From Sphaerisporangium sp040685555 (GTDB taxonomy: Bacteria > Actinomycetota > Actinomycetes > Streptosporangiales > Streptosporangiaceae), in contig NZ_JBFBIK010000019.1 of assembly GCF_040685555.1 (NCBI RefSeq), forward strand, positions 21,057-85,056: DNA of 64,000 nt. The letters run 5' to 3'. Position 1 is the stretch's first letter. Each line of letters starts with the position of its first letter. The notes under the pieces were generated by a model that was given only the letters and a program-made list of their open reading frames with translations, did not search any database and was not told the origin of the DNA. This document shows, in pieces, positions 33,416 through 41,553 of the stretch. The translations under genes were made by a program, and so were the position numbers.

Positions 33416-35001
33416 GCCTGGTCCACGAGGTGCTGGTAGCGCTCGCGGATCTCCCGGCGCAGCAGCTTGCCCGGCCCGCCCGAGGCGTCCTCGAAGTGCG
33501 GCAGCTCGCCGGCGACCACGATGAGGTCGGGTCGCTGGTGCTCGGGAAGCCTCTCGGTGAGGGCGGCGGCGAGCTTCTCCGCGTCCAGGGAGTGCCCGGC
33601 CCTGGCCACCACGGCCAGGATGATCTTCTGCGGCGCCGCGTCCCGGCCCTCGGCGTGGGCGGGCACGCCCACCGCGCCCGCCTCGGCCACCTCGTCCACC
33701 GCGACGGCCGCCTCCTCCACCGTGGCGGGCTGGCTCCACTGCCCGCCCTTGAGGATGGCGTCCTCGCGGCGGCCCAGCACGGTCAGGACGCCGTCCTCGG
33801 AGACGATCCCGAGGTCGCCGCCGACGTACCAGCCGTCGCGCAGCACCTCGGCGGTCCTGCCGGGAAGCCTGTCGTAGCCCGCCATGCGGTGCGGCCCCGC
33901 GAGGTTGATCTCACCGGCCCGCGCGACGACCCGTCCGCCGTCCGGGCCGGTGACCCGCACGGCGCAGCCCGTTCTCGCGCGGCCGGACGAGCCGAGCGGG
34001 GTGCCGCCGTCGTCCACCCGGCCGAAGCAGGTGTACGGCGCCTCGGTCTGGCCGTAGTAGCTGTAGACGCCGGCGTCCGGCAGCCGCTCCTTCATGCGGG
34101 CCAGCAGCCCGGCGGTCAGCGGCTCGCCGCCCAGCATGATCACCCGGAGCGTGGAAAGGTCGGCGCCGGCGTGGTCGTCCGAGCCGAGCAGGGCGGCGTA
34201 GAAGGAGGGGATCTGCGAGACGTGCGTGACCCGTTCCCTCGGGACCACCCGCAGGAAGTTGGCCGGGCCCCAGTCCTGCTCCAGCACCAGGCGCATGCCG
34301 GTGTACAGGGCGGGCCCGACGATGGCGGGGAAGCCTATGCCCCAGATGATCGCGCCGGTGCCGAAGACCGACCCGGGGTCGCGCGGCACGTCCAGCCAGA
34401 TCTGCGCCGTGGCCAGCGAGGAGGCGTGCGTGTGGACGACGGCCTTCGGCAGGCCGGTCGTGCCGGAGGTGTAGTAGAGCGCGAGCGGGTCGTCCCAGAA
34501 CCCGCCCAGCTCCGGCTCGTCCTCGGCGGCGCCCGAGGTGAGCGCGTCGAGATCCACCACGTCAGGGTCGCCGGAGGGGCCGCCCGCCTTGATCCAGGTG
34601 GTGACTCCCGGCAGGTCGGGCCGGATCCGCGCGACCACCTGCTCCACCGTCGCGTCGTACACGAACGCCGTGCACTCGGAGTGCGCGACGACCGCCCGCA
34701 GCGTCTCCACGGGCCAGTACGGGTTGAGCGCCGAGGTGAGCGCGCCCAGCTTGGCCTGCGCGAGGTACACCTCGGCCACCTTGAGCGTTTCGTTCAGCAG
34801 CACGGCGACCCGCCGGCCCGCCTCGATCCCGGACGCCCGCAGGGCGTGGGCGCGCTGGTTGACCACCCGGTTCAGCTGGTCGTAGGTGAAGCTCTGCTCA
34901 CCGCAGTACGTCAGCGCGACCCTGTCGGGGGTGCGCAGGGCGTTCGCGGTGAGCAGCGCGTATCCGTAGTTGCCGTAGGGGGTGCCATGCGGTCGCGCCA
35001 T
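33412..35001 (-). CDS. AMP-forming acyl-CoA ligase
   Basis: A 529-residue adenylate-forming ligase. The P-loop YTSGTTGLPKAVVHTH is near residue 176, A5 SYYGQTEAPY near 315, hinge GWYVGGDLG near 395, and the C-terminal Lys lies in GGPGKLLRREIRERY near 515. All catalytic features are intact. The region ILKGGQWSQPATVEEA replaces the usual ISGGENIYPAEVE, placing it outside the common FadD13 type. ATG 35001 follows GGAGG. Third gene of the OB-fold operon, 53 bp after the VOC gene. Substrate unknown, probably a cyclic carboxylate. Confidence 0.88.
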   Translation of the reverse strand: MARPHGTPYGNYGYALLTANALRTPDRVALTYCGEQSFTYDQLNRVVNQRAHALRASGIEAGRRVAVLLNETLKVAEVYLAQAKLGALTSALNPYWPVETLRAVVAHSECTAFVYDATVEQVVARIRPDLPGVTTWIKAGGPSGDPDVVDLDALTSGAAEDEPELGGFWDDPLALYYTSGTTGLPKAVVHTHASSLATAQIWLDVPRDPGSVFGTGAIIWGIGFPAIVGPALYTGMRLVLEQDWGPANFLRVVPRERVTHVSQIPSFYAALLGSDDHAGADLSTLRVIMLGGEPLTAGLLARMKERLPDAGVYSYYGQTEAPYTCFGRVDDGGTPLGSSGRARTGCAVRVTGPDGGRVVARAGEINLAGPHRMAGYDRLPGRTAEVLRDGWYVGGDLGIVSEDGVLTVLGRREDAILKGGQWSQPATVEEAAVAVDEVAEAGAVGVPAHAEGRDAAPQKIILAVVARAGHSLDAEKLAAALTERLPEHQRPDLIVVAGELPHFEDASGGPGKLLRREIRERYQHLVDQA

Positions 35002-35054
35002 GGGACGGCCTCCACAAAGTGGTGACGCTCGTGCTCGGAGGTGGGCGGCAGGGG

Positions 35055-35408
35055 TCAGAGGGCTGAATAGAGGACGAGGACGTTGCCGGAGGGGTCGCGC
35101 AGCACGGCCCTGATCTCGTGCGGGCCGGTCTCGGGACCGCTGACCAGCTCGGCCCCCGCGGAGGTCAGGTCGCGTACGGCCTCAGCCACGTCGCCGACCT
35201 TGTACGACGGCGCGGTGACCGAGCCCGCCACCTGCTCGGCCTGGGCGGCGAGCGCGATCGTGACGCCTCCGGCGTCCAGCGCCGCGAAACGGTCGCCGTC
35301 CCGGAACTTCAGCGTCAGGCCGAGGATCTCTGAGTAGAAGGTCACCGCCTTGTCCAGGTCGCTTACGGGGATCAGAACGTTGCCGAGCTTCTGGGCGTGC
35401 GCGCTCAC
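35055..35408 (-). CDS. VOC-family (glyoxalase/bleomycin resistance fold) protein
   Basis: A 117-residue single-chain vicinal oxygen chelate protein with two beta-alpha-beta-beta-beta units: KLGNVLIPVSDLDKAVTFYS at the start and AVLRDPSGNVLVLYSAL at the end. Metal ligands would be few: the first-strand ligand position is Asn rather than His, and a late Glu/His is not obvious, so a non-classical role is possible. GTG 35408 overlaps the OB-fold stop as GTGA with GGAGG six bases before. Epimerase, isomerase or lyase activity on an acyl-CoA is plausible. Confidence 0.78.
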   Translation of the reverse strand: MSAHAQKLGNVLIPVSDLDKAVTFYSEILGLTLKFRDGDRFAALDAGGVTIALAAQAEQVAGSVTAPSYKVGDVAEAVRDLTSAGAELVSGPETGPHEIRAVLRDPSGNVLVLYSAL

Positions 35409-35770
35409 GCTGGCCTCCACTGGGGTAGATCGTCTTGATCGAAAGTAAGCCGGACGGGCATGCCGACGCGCACCCGCTCGGGTGCGCAGTCAACGATCCG
35501 CCCGAACGCGCGCGCACCCTCCCGGAGGTCGACCCAGGCCAGCACGTACGGCTCGCGCCCCTGGAACGCCGGGACGAAGCTGCGGTGCACGACCGTGAAG
35601 GTGTGCACGACGGCCTCTCCGGAGACGGGCGCGAAGGAGAGGCCGGCCGACCCGCAGCGGGGGCACTCGCCGGCGGGCGGGTGCACTCGCCCGCCGCAGG
35701 CCGTGCAGGCCTGGACCACCAGCTCGTGGCGGCGGCAGGCGTCCCAGTAGGGCGAGGTCTCACCGGTCAT
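35405..35770 (-). CDS. DUF35 OB-fold protein with zinc ribbon
   Basis: A 121-residue protein of the acyl-CoA-binding DUF35 family. An N-terminal helix is followed by a rubredoxin-like zinc ribbon with Cys22, Cys25, Cys36 and Cys39 (CTACGG...CPRCGS) and then an OB-fold. In steroid side-chain catabolism such proteins partner Ltp2-type thiolase-like aldolases or MaoC-like hydratases. The only such thiolase in the window is at 48295, 12.5 kb away, and it has its own operator copy. First gene of the minus-strand operon; ATG 35770 lies 9 bp downstream of a KstR2-like palindrome. Confidence 0.88.
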   Translation of the reverse strand: MTGETSPYWDACRRHELVVQACTACGGRVHPPAGECPRCGSAGLSFAPVSGEAVVHTFTVVHRSFVPAFQGREPYVLAWVDLREGARAFGRIVDCAPERVRVGMPVRLTFDQDDLPQWRPA

Positions 35771-35779
35771 CGCAAGCCA

Positions 35780-35797
35780 AGCTAGCGCACGCTTGGT
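35780..35797 (-). promoter_or_regulatory. KstR2-like operator, site 4
   Basis: On the minus strand ACCAAGCG-TG-CGCTAGCT. Its first 16 bases equal site 3. A probable -10 TAGCTT (35779-35784) overlaps its promoter-distal end, so binding should block transcription of the five-gene CoA operon. Confidence 0.6.
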
Positions 35798-35841
35798 TGA
35801 CTAACAAGGGGCTCGCACCGGAGGTCACTCAGTGGCCGGAC

Positions 35842-38280
35842 CTACCTGATGACGGGGCCGTCGCTCTGGTCGCCCGAGGGGTCGGGCGTCGGCTCCTCGC
35901 TCGGCTTCTTGGTGGGCTCCCGGGTCGGTTCCCCGGTCGGGTCCTTGGTGGGTTCCCTGGTCGGCTGCTTGGTGGGCTGCTTGGTCGGCTGCTTGGTCGG
36001 CTCGGGCTCGGCGCAGGCGTCGCCCTTGCGTGCCGACCTCGCGGAGTCGCTCGCCGTGCCGAGCGCGGAGCTGACGTTCACCGTGACCCGCCTGGCGTCG
36101 CTGTAGCCGCACGCCGGAGTCGCGAACCGCACCGTGTAGACCCGGTCGTACGCGGTGTCCCCCGACAGCGTGGCCTGCCGGGCGGCCGTGCGGGTCACGG
36201 TGCGCTCGCCCACGGTGAGCGTCTGCTCGAAGGCGGCCGAGAGCTTGACCGCGTCCGCCGTCGCGTTCTTCACCCGGACCGTGAGCGTGCTCCCGTTCCA
36301 GGAAGTGATCGAGACCGTCGGCGGCGCGCACTTGGGCCCGGTGACCCGGACCTCCTTGAACTGCGTCCCGTTGGCCGCGGCGGGCTGCGTGGTCACCCTC
36401 GCCCCGAAGTAGGCGGTGGTGCCGCACGGGACGTCGCCGAGGGCGCCGCGCAGGGAGAGCTTGTACGAGGTGTCGCCCGTGAGGGTGCGGCTCGCGCGGT
36501 CCACCACCTTGGCGGAACCCTCGCCCTCCCGGCGGGTGAACTCCGCCGCCAGGCGCACCGGCCCCGGCCCGCCGGCCCGTACGCCGACGTCGGCGGTGCG
36601 GCCGTTCCATTCGAGCGACACGCCGCCGACCGAGGGCGGCGGGCACGGGTCGCCCTTCACCGTGACGACCTTGCTCTCGCCGGCTCCGTCCGCCGCCTTG
36701 GGCGTGGTCGACACGGTGGCCTGCCGGTAGACGGTCTGGCCGCAGGCGGGCGGGGTGAACCCTCCGTCGACGGGCCGCGTGTAGGAGGTGGAGCCGGTGA
36801 GCACCAGGGTCTTCGGGGCGCCGGCGGTGAGGTTGGAGGGGGACGATCCCTGGGCGAACCGCACGGTGAGGGTGACGTTCTGCGGGGTCGAGGTCCGCAC
36901 CCGCACCGTGGCCGTCCGCCCGTCGAATGCGACGACCGTCAGATCGCTCACCGAGAGCGGGGTGGGCGTCGGTGTCGGTGTCGGCGTGGGGGTCGGCGTG
37001 GGGGTGGGTGTCGGGGTGGGGGTGGGCGCCCGTGTGGGTGTGGCTGTGGGCGTCTGATCGGAGCCGGGCGCGGAGCTCGCCGAGGGGCTGCTCCGCGCGG
37101 TGGCCGGTGGCACGGGAACCAGCTGCGACGACTCCGGCGTCTCGGAGACCGACGGATCAGGGGCGGTCGTCACCGGCTTCTTCGACAGCGGCTTGGTGGG
37201 CTCGTCCGTGGGCGCCACGACGCCCGCCTGGACCGTCGGCTTGGGAGAGGTCGTCAGGGCGACGTCGCGCACGTTGTGGCGGTTGGCGGCGAGCACCGCG
37301 ATCACCACGCCGGCCACCACGATGCCGCTCCCGATCAGCACGCGGGAGCTCTGGCGCAGCGGGCTGCGCAGCACGGTCTGCGCCAGGCTGGTGCTCGCCT
37401 GCGGCGCCGGCTCCGCCAGGGGGAAGAACAGCGCGAGAAGGGCGGCCAGCTCGGCCAGGTGGCGGCGGCCGCGGTCCTCCCACTCGGGCCCGTAGGCGGC
37501 GATCGCCGCCCGCTCCAGCTCGCCGACGAACGCCCTCGCCGTCGCGGGACGGTCGGCGGGGTTCTTGGCGAGGCCGCGGGTCACCAGCGAGCGCACCGAG
37601 GCGGGCACGGCGTCCGCGGGGATCGGCGCCGTCTGGTGCTGGTGCCTGAGGGCCGCCGCGTGGTCCGCGCGGTACGGCTTGCGCCCGGTCAGGCACTCGA
37701 AGAAGACGCAGGTCGCGGCGTAGACGTCGGTCTCGGGACCGGCGGGGGCGCCGTTCCACTGCTCGGGCGCCATGTAGGGCGGGGTGCCCGAGGGCATGCC
37801 GGGCTGGCCCGTGGGGGTCGCGATGCCGAAGTCCGCGAGCTTGCTCAACCCGTCGGCCTGGACGAGGACGTTCTCGGGCTTGTAGTCGCGGTGGACGATG
37901 CCGCCCGCGTGCGCGGCCGACAGGCCGAGGAGCGAGCCCTTCAGCACGACCAGCGCGGCCTCGGGGCTGGTGGTGCCGTTCTCGTGCAGGATCTTGCGCA
38001 GCGAGACGCCGTCGACGAGCTCCATGACAATGGCCGCGCCGAGTGGGCTCTCGACGTACTCGTAGAAGCGCACGACGTGCGGGTCGCCGATCTCGACCAT
38101 CGTGCGGGCCTCTTCGCGGAACGCGGCGAGGAAGTGGGGGTCGGCCCTGAGATCGTCACTGAGGTACTTGATCGCCACGTGGGCGCCGGTGCCGCTGTAG
38201 GTCGCGAGGACGACCCGCCCGCTCCCTCCGGAGCCGAGCGCACGTTCTTCCCGGTATCCCGGAACGGACCAGGCGTTCAT
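35842..38280 (-). CDS. membrane Ser/Thr protein kinase with Pro/Thr-rich extracellular region
   Basis: An 812-residue PknB-type kinase. The Gly loop GSGGSGRV is at 16-23, catalytic Lys38, the HRDYKPEN loop at 130-137 with Asp132, DFG at 150-152 and APE at 171-173. A single transmembrane helix spans about 313-333. Outside are a Ser/Pro-rich stretch, a (PT)n tract near 420-445, three beta-rich repeats of about 100 residues each with paired Cys (ending PACGQT, PCGTTA, PACGYS), and a KQPT-repeat C-terminus. There are no PASTA domains, so the ectodomain senses something else or acts as a wall-spanning stalk. ATG 38280. Confidence 0.92.
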   Translation of the reverse strand: MNAWSVPGYREERALGSGGSGRVVLATYSGTGAHVAIKYLSDDLRADPHFLAAFREEARTMVEIGDPHVVRFYEYVESPLGAAIVMELVDGVSLRKILHENGTTSPEAALVVLKGSLLGLSAAHAGGIVHRDYKPENVLVQADGLSKLADFGIATPTGQPGMPSGTPPYMAPEQWNGAPAGPETDVYAATCVFFECLTGRKPYRADHAAALRHQHQTAPIPADAVPASVRSLVTRGLAKNPADRPATARAFVGELERAAIAAYGPEWEDRGRRHLAELAALLALFFPLAEPAPQASTSLAQTVLRSPLRQSSRVLIGSGIVVAGVVIAVLAANRHNVRDVALTTSPKPTVQAGVVAPTDEPTKPLSKKPVTTAPDPSVSETPESSQLVPVPPATARSSPSASSAPGSDQTPTATPTRAPTPTPTPTPTPTPTPTPTPTPTPLSVSDLTVVAFDGRTATVRVRTSTPQNVTLTVRFAQGSSPSNLTAGAPKTLVLTGSTSYTRPVDGGFTPPACGQTVYRQATVSTTPKAADGAGESKVVTVKGDPCPPPSVGGVSLEWNGRTADVGVRAGGPGPVRLAAEFTRREGEGSAKVVDRASRTLTGDTSYKLSLRGALGDVPCGTTAYFGARVTTQPAAANGTQFKEVRVTGPKCAPPTVSITSWNGSTLTVRVKNATADAVKLSAAFEQTLTVGERTVTRTAARQATLSGDTAYDRVYTVRFATPACGYSDARRVTVNVSSALGTASDSARSARKGDACAEPEPTKQPTKQPTKQPTREPTKDPTGEPTREPTKKPSEEPTPDPSGDQSDGPVIR
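35885..36002. repeat. 12-bp repeats encoding the kinase C-terminal tail
   Basis: Imperfect copies of a 12-bp unit like GGTCGGCTGCTT. On the minus strand they encode Thr-Lys-Gln-Pro and Thr-Arg-Glu-Pro type tetrapeptides. The tract is likely length-variable. Confidence 0.75.
36961..37053. repeat. GT-rich simple repeat encoding (Pro-Thr)n
   Basis: About fifteen 6-bp units of the form GTGGGG/GTCGGT. On the minus strand they give a Pro-Thr run of about 24 residues in the kinase, just after the membrane-proximal segment. Probably an extended, possibly glycosylated linker. Confidence 0.85.
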
Positions 38281-38440
38281 CGTTTTCCCCTCGGAGGTGA
38301 TGATGCTCCCGTATCCCTAGACGAAGGTCTCACCCGATACGCCGATTGTCACGGGGTTGGTAGATCATCAGTGTGACGATTCGATTACGGAAGGTATGCC
38401 GATTCAGCATATGTCAAGGTGTTAGCCTATATTTCGCCAA

Positions 38441-38458
38441 CCCAAGCAAATGCTCGGT
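38441..38458. promoter_or_regulatory. KstR2-like operator, site 5 (weaker)
   Basis: CCCAAGCA-AA-TGCTCGGT. Six of eight arm positions pair. It is 170 bp upstream of the SDR start and about 160 bp upstream of the kinase start. Confidence 0.4.
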
Positions 38459-38573
38459 CAAGAGAGAGTCGCGTGCCGGTGGTCCACCGCACCGCCGCCT
38501 TGCGGGCCGATCGCGCGGGATCGCACACGGGCGACAGCCCGTTCATCACCCTGGGCCCCGCCGTTCCCAGCTG

Positions 38574-38591
38574 GCCAAGCAAGTGCTAGGT
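38574..38591. promoter_or_regulatory. KstR2-like operator, site 6, between -35 and -10
   Basis: GCCAAGCA-AG-TGCTAGGT. TTCCCA (38564-38569) and TAGGTA (38587-38592) are 17 bp apart and the palindrome fills the spacer. It lies 20 bp before the SDR start. Confidence 0.5.
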
Positions 38592-38610
38592 AGATAGACT
38601 TCGCCGGGTG

Positions 38611-39357
38611 ATGGAGGGCATGAGCCTGGACGGGCGCACCGCCGTGGTGACGGGGGGAGCGGGCGCCATCGGATCGGTCATCTGCGCCGACCTGGCCTCC
38701 CTCGGCGCTCGGGTGGTGGTCGCCGACCTGGACGAGGCCGGCGCGCGGAAGGTCGCCTCAGAACTGCCCCGCCCTGTGGACGCGGCCGCCATGAGGGTCG
38801 ACCTGTCCGACCCCGAGTCCATCCGGGAGTTCTGCGAGGATGTGGGCCCGGTGGACATCGTCGTGCACAACGCCGGGGTGTCCATCGTGGAGCCGTTCGT
38901 GACCAGCGATCCGGCCGGGTGGGACCTGATGTGGGCGGTGAACCTGCGGGCGCCCATGCTGCTCACGCGGCTGCTGCTCCCCGGGATGCTCTCCCGCTCG
39001 TGGGGAAGGCTGATCTTCATCTCCTCCGACGGCGCGCGGGCCGGGTCGGGCGGCGAGGGGGCCTACGCCGCCACCAAGGCCGGGCTGTTCGGGCTGGCGA
39101 AGACCCTGGCCAGGGAGGCGGCGCGCGGCGCGGTGACGAGCAACGTCGTCTGCCCGGGGCCCACCGACACCCCGATGCTCCGCAGGGTGGAGGCCGAGAA
39201 GCCCGGCCTGGTCGACAAGATCGCGAGGGGCATACCGCTGCGGCGCCTCGGAGTGCCCGCCGACGTCGCGGGGCTGGTCGCGTACCTGTGCACCGAGCGG
39301 GCCGCCTACATCACCGGCCAGACCCTGTCGGTCAGCGGCGGAATCACGATGCAGTGA
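38611..39357 (+). CDS. SDR-family oxidoreductase
   Basis: A 248-residue classical SDR. The cofactor motif TGGAGAIG lies near residues 14-21, Asp39 in VVADLDE favours NAD(H), NAG is near 88-90, and the catalytic ISSDGARAGSGGEGAYAATK carries the Ser, Tyr and Lys. It probably oxidises a beta-hydroxyacyl-CoA or ring hydroxyl; IpdF or a FabG-like beta-oxidation dehydrogenase are both possible. Starts at GTG 38608, ATG 38611 and ATG 38620 compete; none has an ideal ribosome site and the mRNA may be nearly leaderless. Confidence 0.85.
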   Translation: MEGMSLDGRTAVVTGGAGAIGSVICADLASLGARVVVADLDEAGARKVASELPRPVDAAAMRVDLSDPESIREFCEDVGPVDIVVHNAGVSIVEPFVTSDPAGWDLMWAVNLRAPMLLTRLLLPGMLSRSWGRLIFISSDGARAGSGGEGAYAATKAGLFGLAKTLAREAARGAVTSNVVCPGPTDTPMLRRVEAEKPGLVDKIARGIPLRRLGVPADVAGLVAYLCTERAAYITGQTLSVSGGITMQ

Positions 39358-39374
39358 ACGCGCAGGCCCTCCTG

Positions 39375-40589
39375 TCAGGGGAGGGAGTCGTAGACGGCCT
39401 CGGCCAGGTGGTAGGCGCGGAGGCTGCCGGAGACGCTGTTCGACATCTTGTTCATGGTGTAGCCCATCGCGAGCCCATGGCGTACGTCCCCGAGCCCGAG
39501 GAACCCGCCGAGCCCGGTGTGGCCGAACGCCGTCTCGGCGCCCTTCGCCGGAGTGAGGAAGGTCAGCGCGGGACGCATGTAACCGAGGCCGAAGGCGCTG
39601 TCGATGAACATCACCCGGTCCGGGCCGCCGACCCGCTGCCGCATGGCGTCGTCCAGCGTCTCCGGCTTGATGATGTCGCCCGCGACCAGGTCGCGGTAGA
39701 ACCCGGCCAGCCCGCGCGCCGTGGTGACGAGGCCCATCGCCGGCCAGCCCGCCCGCAGGATCACCGGGTGGTTGGCGCCGCCCTTCAGCCTGCCGGGGCT
39801 CGGGTTGCCCATGGCGCGGTTCATCAGGCTGTCCTTGTCGAGCGAGGCCTTCGCGATCTCGTACAGCGGGTCGCCGGGCCCCTGACCGGGCAGCTCGGCC
39901 ACGGTGCCCGCGGCCGTTGTGCCCTGGGCCGCCCCGTCGCCGGTGGTGGTGCGCGTGCCGGCGGACAGGCGGGCGGCGCGGGCGGCCACGTCGTCGGGGG
40001 CTCCGAGCCACATGTCGAGCCCGCGCGGCCCGGCGATCTCGTCGGCGACGAACCGGCCCACGCTCTTTCCCGAGACGCGGCGGATCACCTCGCCGACCAG
40101 GAACCCGTAGGTGAGGGCGTGGTAGCCGTGCGCGGTGCCCGGCTCCCAGATCGGGGCCTGGCCCGCCAGCCGGGCGGCGATCGCGGCCTGGTCCTCGTAC
40201 TCCTCGACCGGCACCTCCTGCTCGATCACCGGCAGCCCGGACTGGTGGGTGAGCAGGTGTTCGACCGTGACCTTCTCCTTGCCGTTCGCGGCGAACTCGG
40301 GCCACACCTCCGCGACCGGTGCCCCTACGTCGACCAGCCCGCGCTCGGCGAGGATGTGGAGCGCGGTGGCCGTGACCGCCTTGCTGCACGAGTAGGCCAG
40401 CGCGGGGGTGTCGCGCTCCCACGGCCGTCCGGTGTGCCGGTCGGCCACGCCGTCCCACAGGTCGACGACGGGCTCGCCGTCGAGGTAGACGGCGAAGGCC
40501 GCGCCCAGCTCCTCGCCCTCGGCGAAGTGGCCGTCGAAGACCGCGCGCACCCGGGCGAACCGGGGGTCGCAGTCGCCGTGAGCGGTCAT
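39375..40589 (-). CDS. class C beta-lactamase-like serine esterase
   Basis: A 404-residue penicillin-binding-fold hydrolase (EstB/LipE type). The SxxK motif is SCSK near residue 87, with a Tyr at the second motif (HGYHALTYG near 168) and HTGLGGFLG near 352 as the third. No signal peptide, so it is cytoplasmic and more likely an esterase or lactonase than a lactamase. ATG 40589 follows GGAGG. The gene diverges from the cyclase-family gene, and a KstR2-like palindrome lies 19 bp upstream of its start, pointing to ester or lactone hydrolysis in the catabolic pathway. Confidence 0.85.
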   Translation of the reverse strand: MTAHGDCDPRFARVRAVFDGHFAEGEELGAAFAVYLDGEPVVDLWDGVADRHTGRPWERDTPALAYSCSKAVTATALHILAERGLVDVGAPVAEVWPEFAANGKEKVTVEHLLTHQSGLPVIEQEVPVEEYEDQAAIAARLAGQAPIWEPGTAHGYHALTYGFLVGEVIRRVSGKSVGRFVADEIAGPRGLDMWLGAPDDVAARAARLSAGTRTTTGDGAAQGTTAAGTVAELPGQGPGDPLYEIAKASLDKDSLMNRAMGNPSPGRLKGGANHPVILRAGWPAMGLVTTARGLAGFYRDLVAGDIIKPETLDDAMRQRVGGPDRVMFIDSAFGLGYMRPALTFLTPAKGAETAFGHTGLGGFLGLGDVRHGLAMGYTMNKMSNSVSGSLRAYHLAEAVYDSLP

Positions 40590-40607
40590 TCCGGACCTCC
40601 GTTTGAA

Positions 40608-40625
40608 AGGAAGCGCTTGCTTGGT
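40608..40625. promoter_or_regulatory. KstR2-like operator, site 7
   Basis: AGGAAGCG-CT-TGCTTGGT, seven of eight arm positions pair. It sits in the 31-bp gap between the divergent esterase and cyclase genes and overlaps the cyclase start codon. Confidence 0.55.
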
Positions 40626-41550
40626 TACCGAGCCTAACAACTGGGGGCGTTTCGGCCCAGACGATCAGCGGGGAACCCTCAACCTGCTGACCCCCGCCGC
40701 CGTGCTGGAAGCGCTCGCCACCGCGGCCACCGGCCAGGTGATCAGCCTGTCGATGCCCATCAGGGGCGCCACCTCGTCGCCCGCGCCGGCGACCGTGCCC
40801 CATCTCAGGGGACGGCCGCTGCCACAGCATTTCATGTCGGTGGACGGCGGCGACTACGCGGCCGGGGCCAGGGCGATCGGCGCCGGTCTGCGGATGGCCG
40901 ACGACGCGCTGATCGTCACCCACCACGGCACCACGACGCACATGGACGCGCTGTGCCACATGTGGTCGGGCGAGGCGCTCTACAACGGGCATCCAGCCGC
41001 GCGGGTCAGGTCGTACGGCGCCTCACGCTGCGGCATCGAGACGGTGGGGGGCGTGGTCGCGCGCGGGGTACTGTTCGACGTGCCCCGCCACCTGGGCCTG
41101 GAGCACCTGCCCGTCGACTTCCGCGTGCCGGGCGACCTGCTGGAGGAGATGGCCCCCGATGTACGGCCCGGCGACGTCGCCGTCCTGCGCACCGGGTGGC
41201 CGCTGGTGTGGGAGAGGTCGAGCGAGGAGTACTGGTCGGGGCAGCCGGGCCTGTCCGGGGACGGCGGGCGGTGGCTCGCGTCCCGCGACGTCGCGCTGGT
41301 GGCCTCGGACAACGCCGCGATCGGCGGCCTCAACGCCCGCCAGCTCGCCGACGAGGGGCTGGACGACGACCTTCACATGATCTTCCTATGGCGGCACGGC
41401 ATCCACCTCGCCGAGATGCTCTGGCTCGAAGACCTGGCGGACGCCCTCGCGGGGCATGCCGGTACCAGGCGGGACTTCGTGTTCATCGCGGCCCCGCTGA
41501 AGATCGAGGGAGGCACGGGCAGCCCCATCAACCCGCTCGCGATCCTCTGA
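40621..41550 (+). CDS. cyclase-family metal-dependent hydrolase (kynurenine formamidase fold)
   Basis: A 309-residue PF04199 protein. The N-terminus NNWGRFGPDDQRGTLNLLTP is typical of the long actinobacterial cyclase subgroup, and the metal motif HHGTTTHMDALCH is near residue 108. Known relatives hydrolyse amides or lactones. The frame has no ATG or GTG before the conserved NNWGRFG, so TTG 40621 is taken as start; it lies inside the operator, implying a leaderless or unusual initiation. Convergent with the CoA ligase after a 3-bp gap. A hydrolytic ring-opening step is a reasonable hypothesis. Confidence 0.82.
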   Translation: MVTEPNNWGRFGPDDQRGTLNLLTPAAVLEALATAATGQVISLSMPIRGATSSPAPATVPHLRGRPLPQHFMSVDGGDYAAGARAIGAGLRMADDALIVTHHGTTTHMDALCHMWSGEALYNGHPAARVRSYGASRCGIETVGGVVARGVLFDVPRHLGLEHLPVDFRVPGDLLEEMAPDVRPGDVAVLRTGWPLVWERSSEEYWSGQPGLSGDGGRWLASRDVALVASDNAAIGGLNARQLADEGLDDDLHMIFLWRHGIHLAEMLWLEDLADALAGHAGTRRDFVFIAAPLKIEGGTGSPINPLAIL

Positions 41551-41553
41551 GCC

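Larger units (their letters stand above)
38281..38610. other. 330-bp divergent interval with two palindromes
   Basis: Between the kinase and SDR starts there is no coding frame of merit. It is locally A/T-rich (38340-38460) and holds operator-like sites at 38441 and 38574. Confidence 0.6.

Noticed and set aside
36961..37053. Periodic repeat that could suggest a CRISPR or minisatellite array
   Set aside because: Six-base units without spacers, in frame with the kinase (Pro-Thr) linker; simple coding repeat.
38919..40637. 572-codon plus-strand frame across the SDR end and esterase
   Set aside because: No recognisable domain, crosses two real genes, typical GC-shadow composition.
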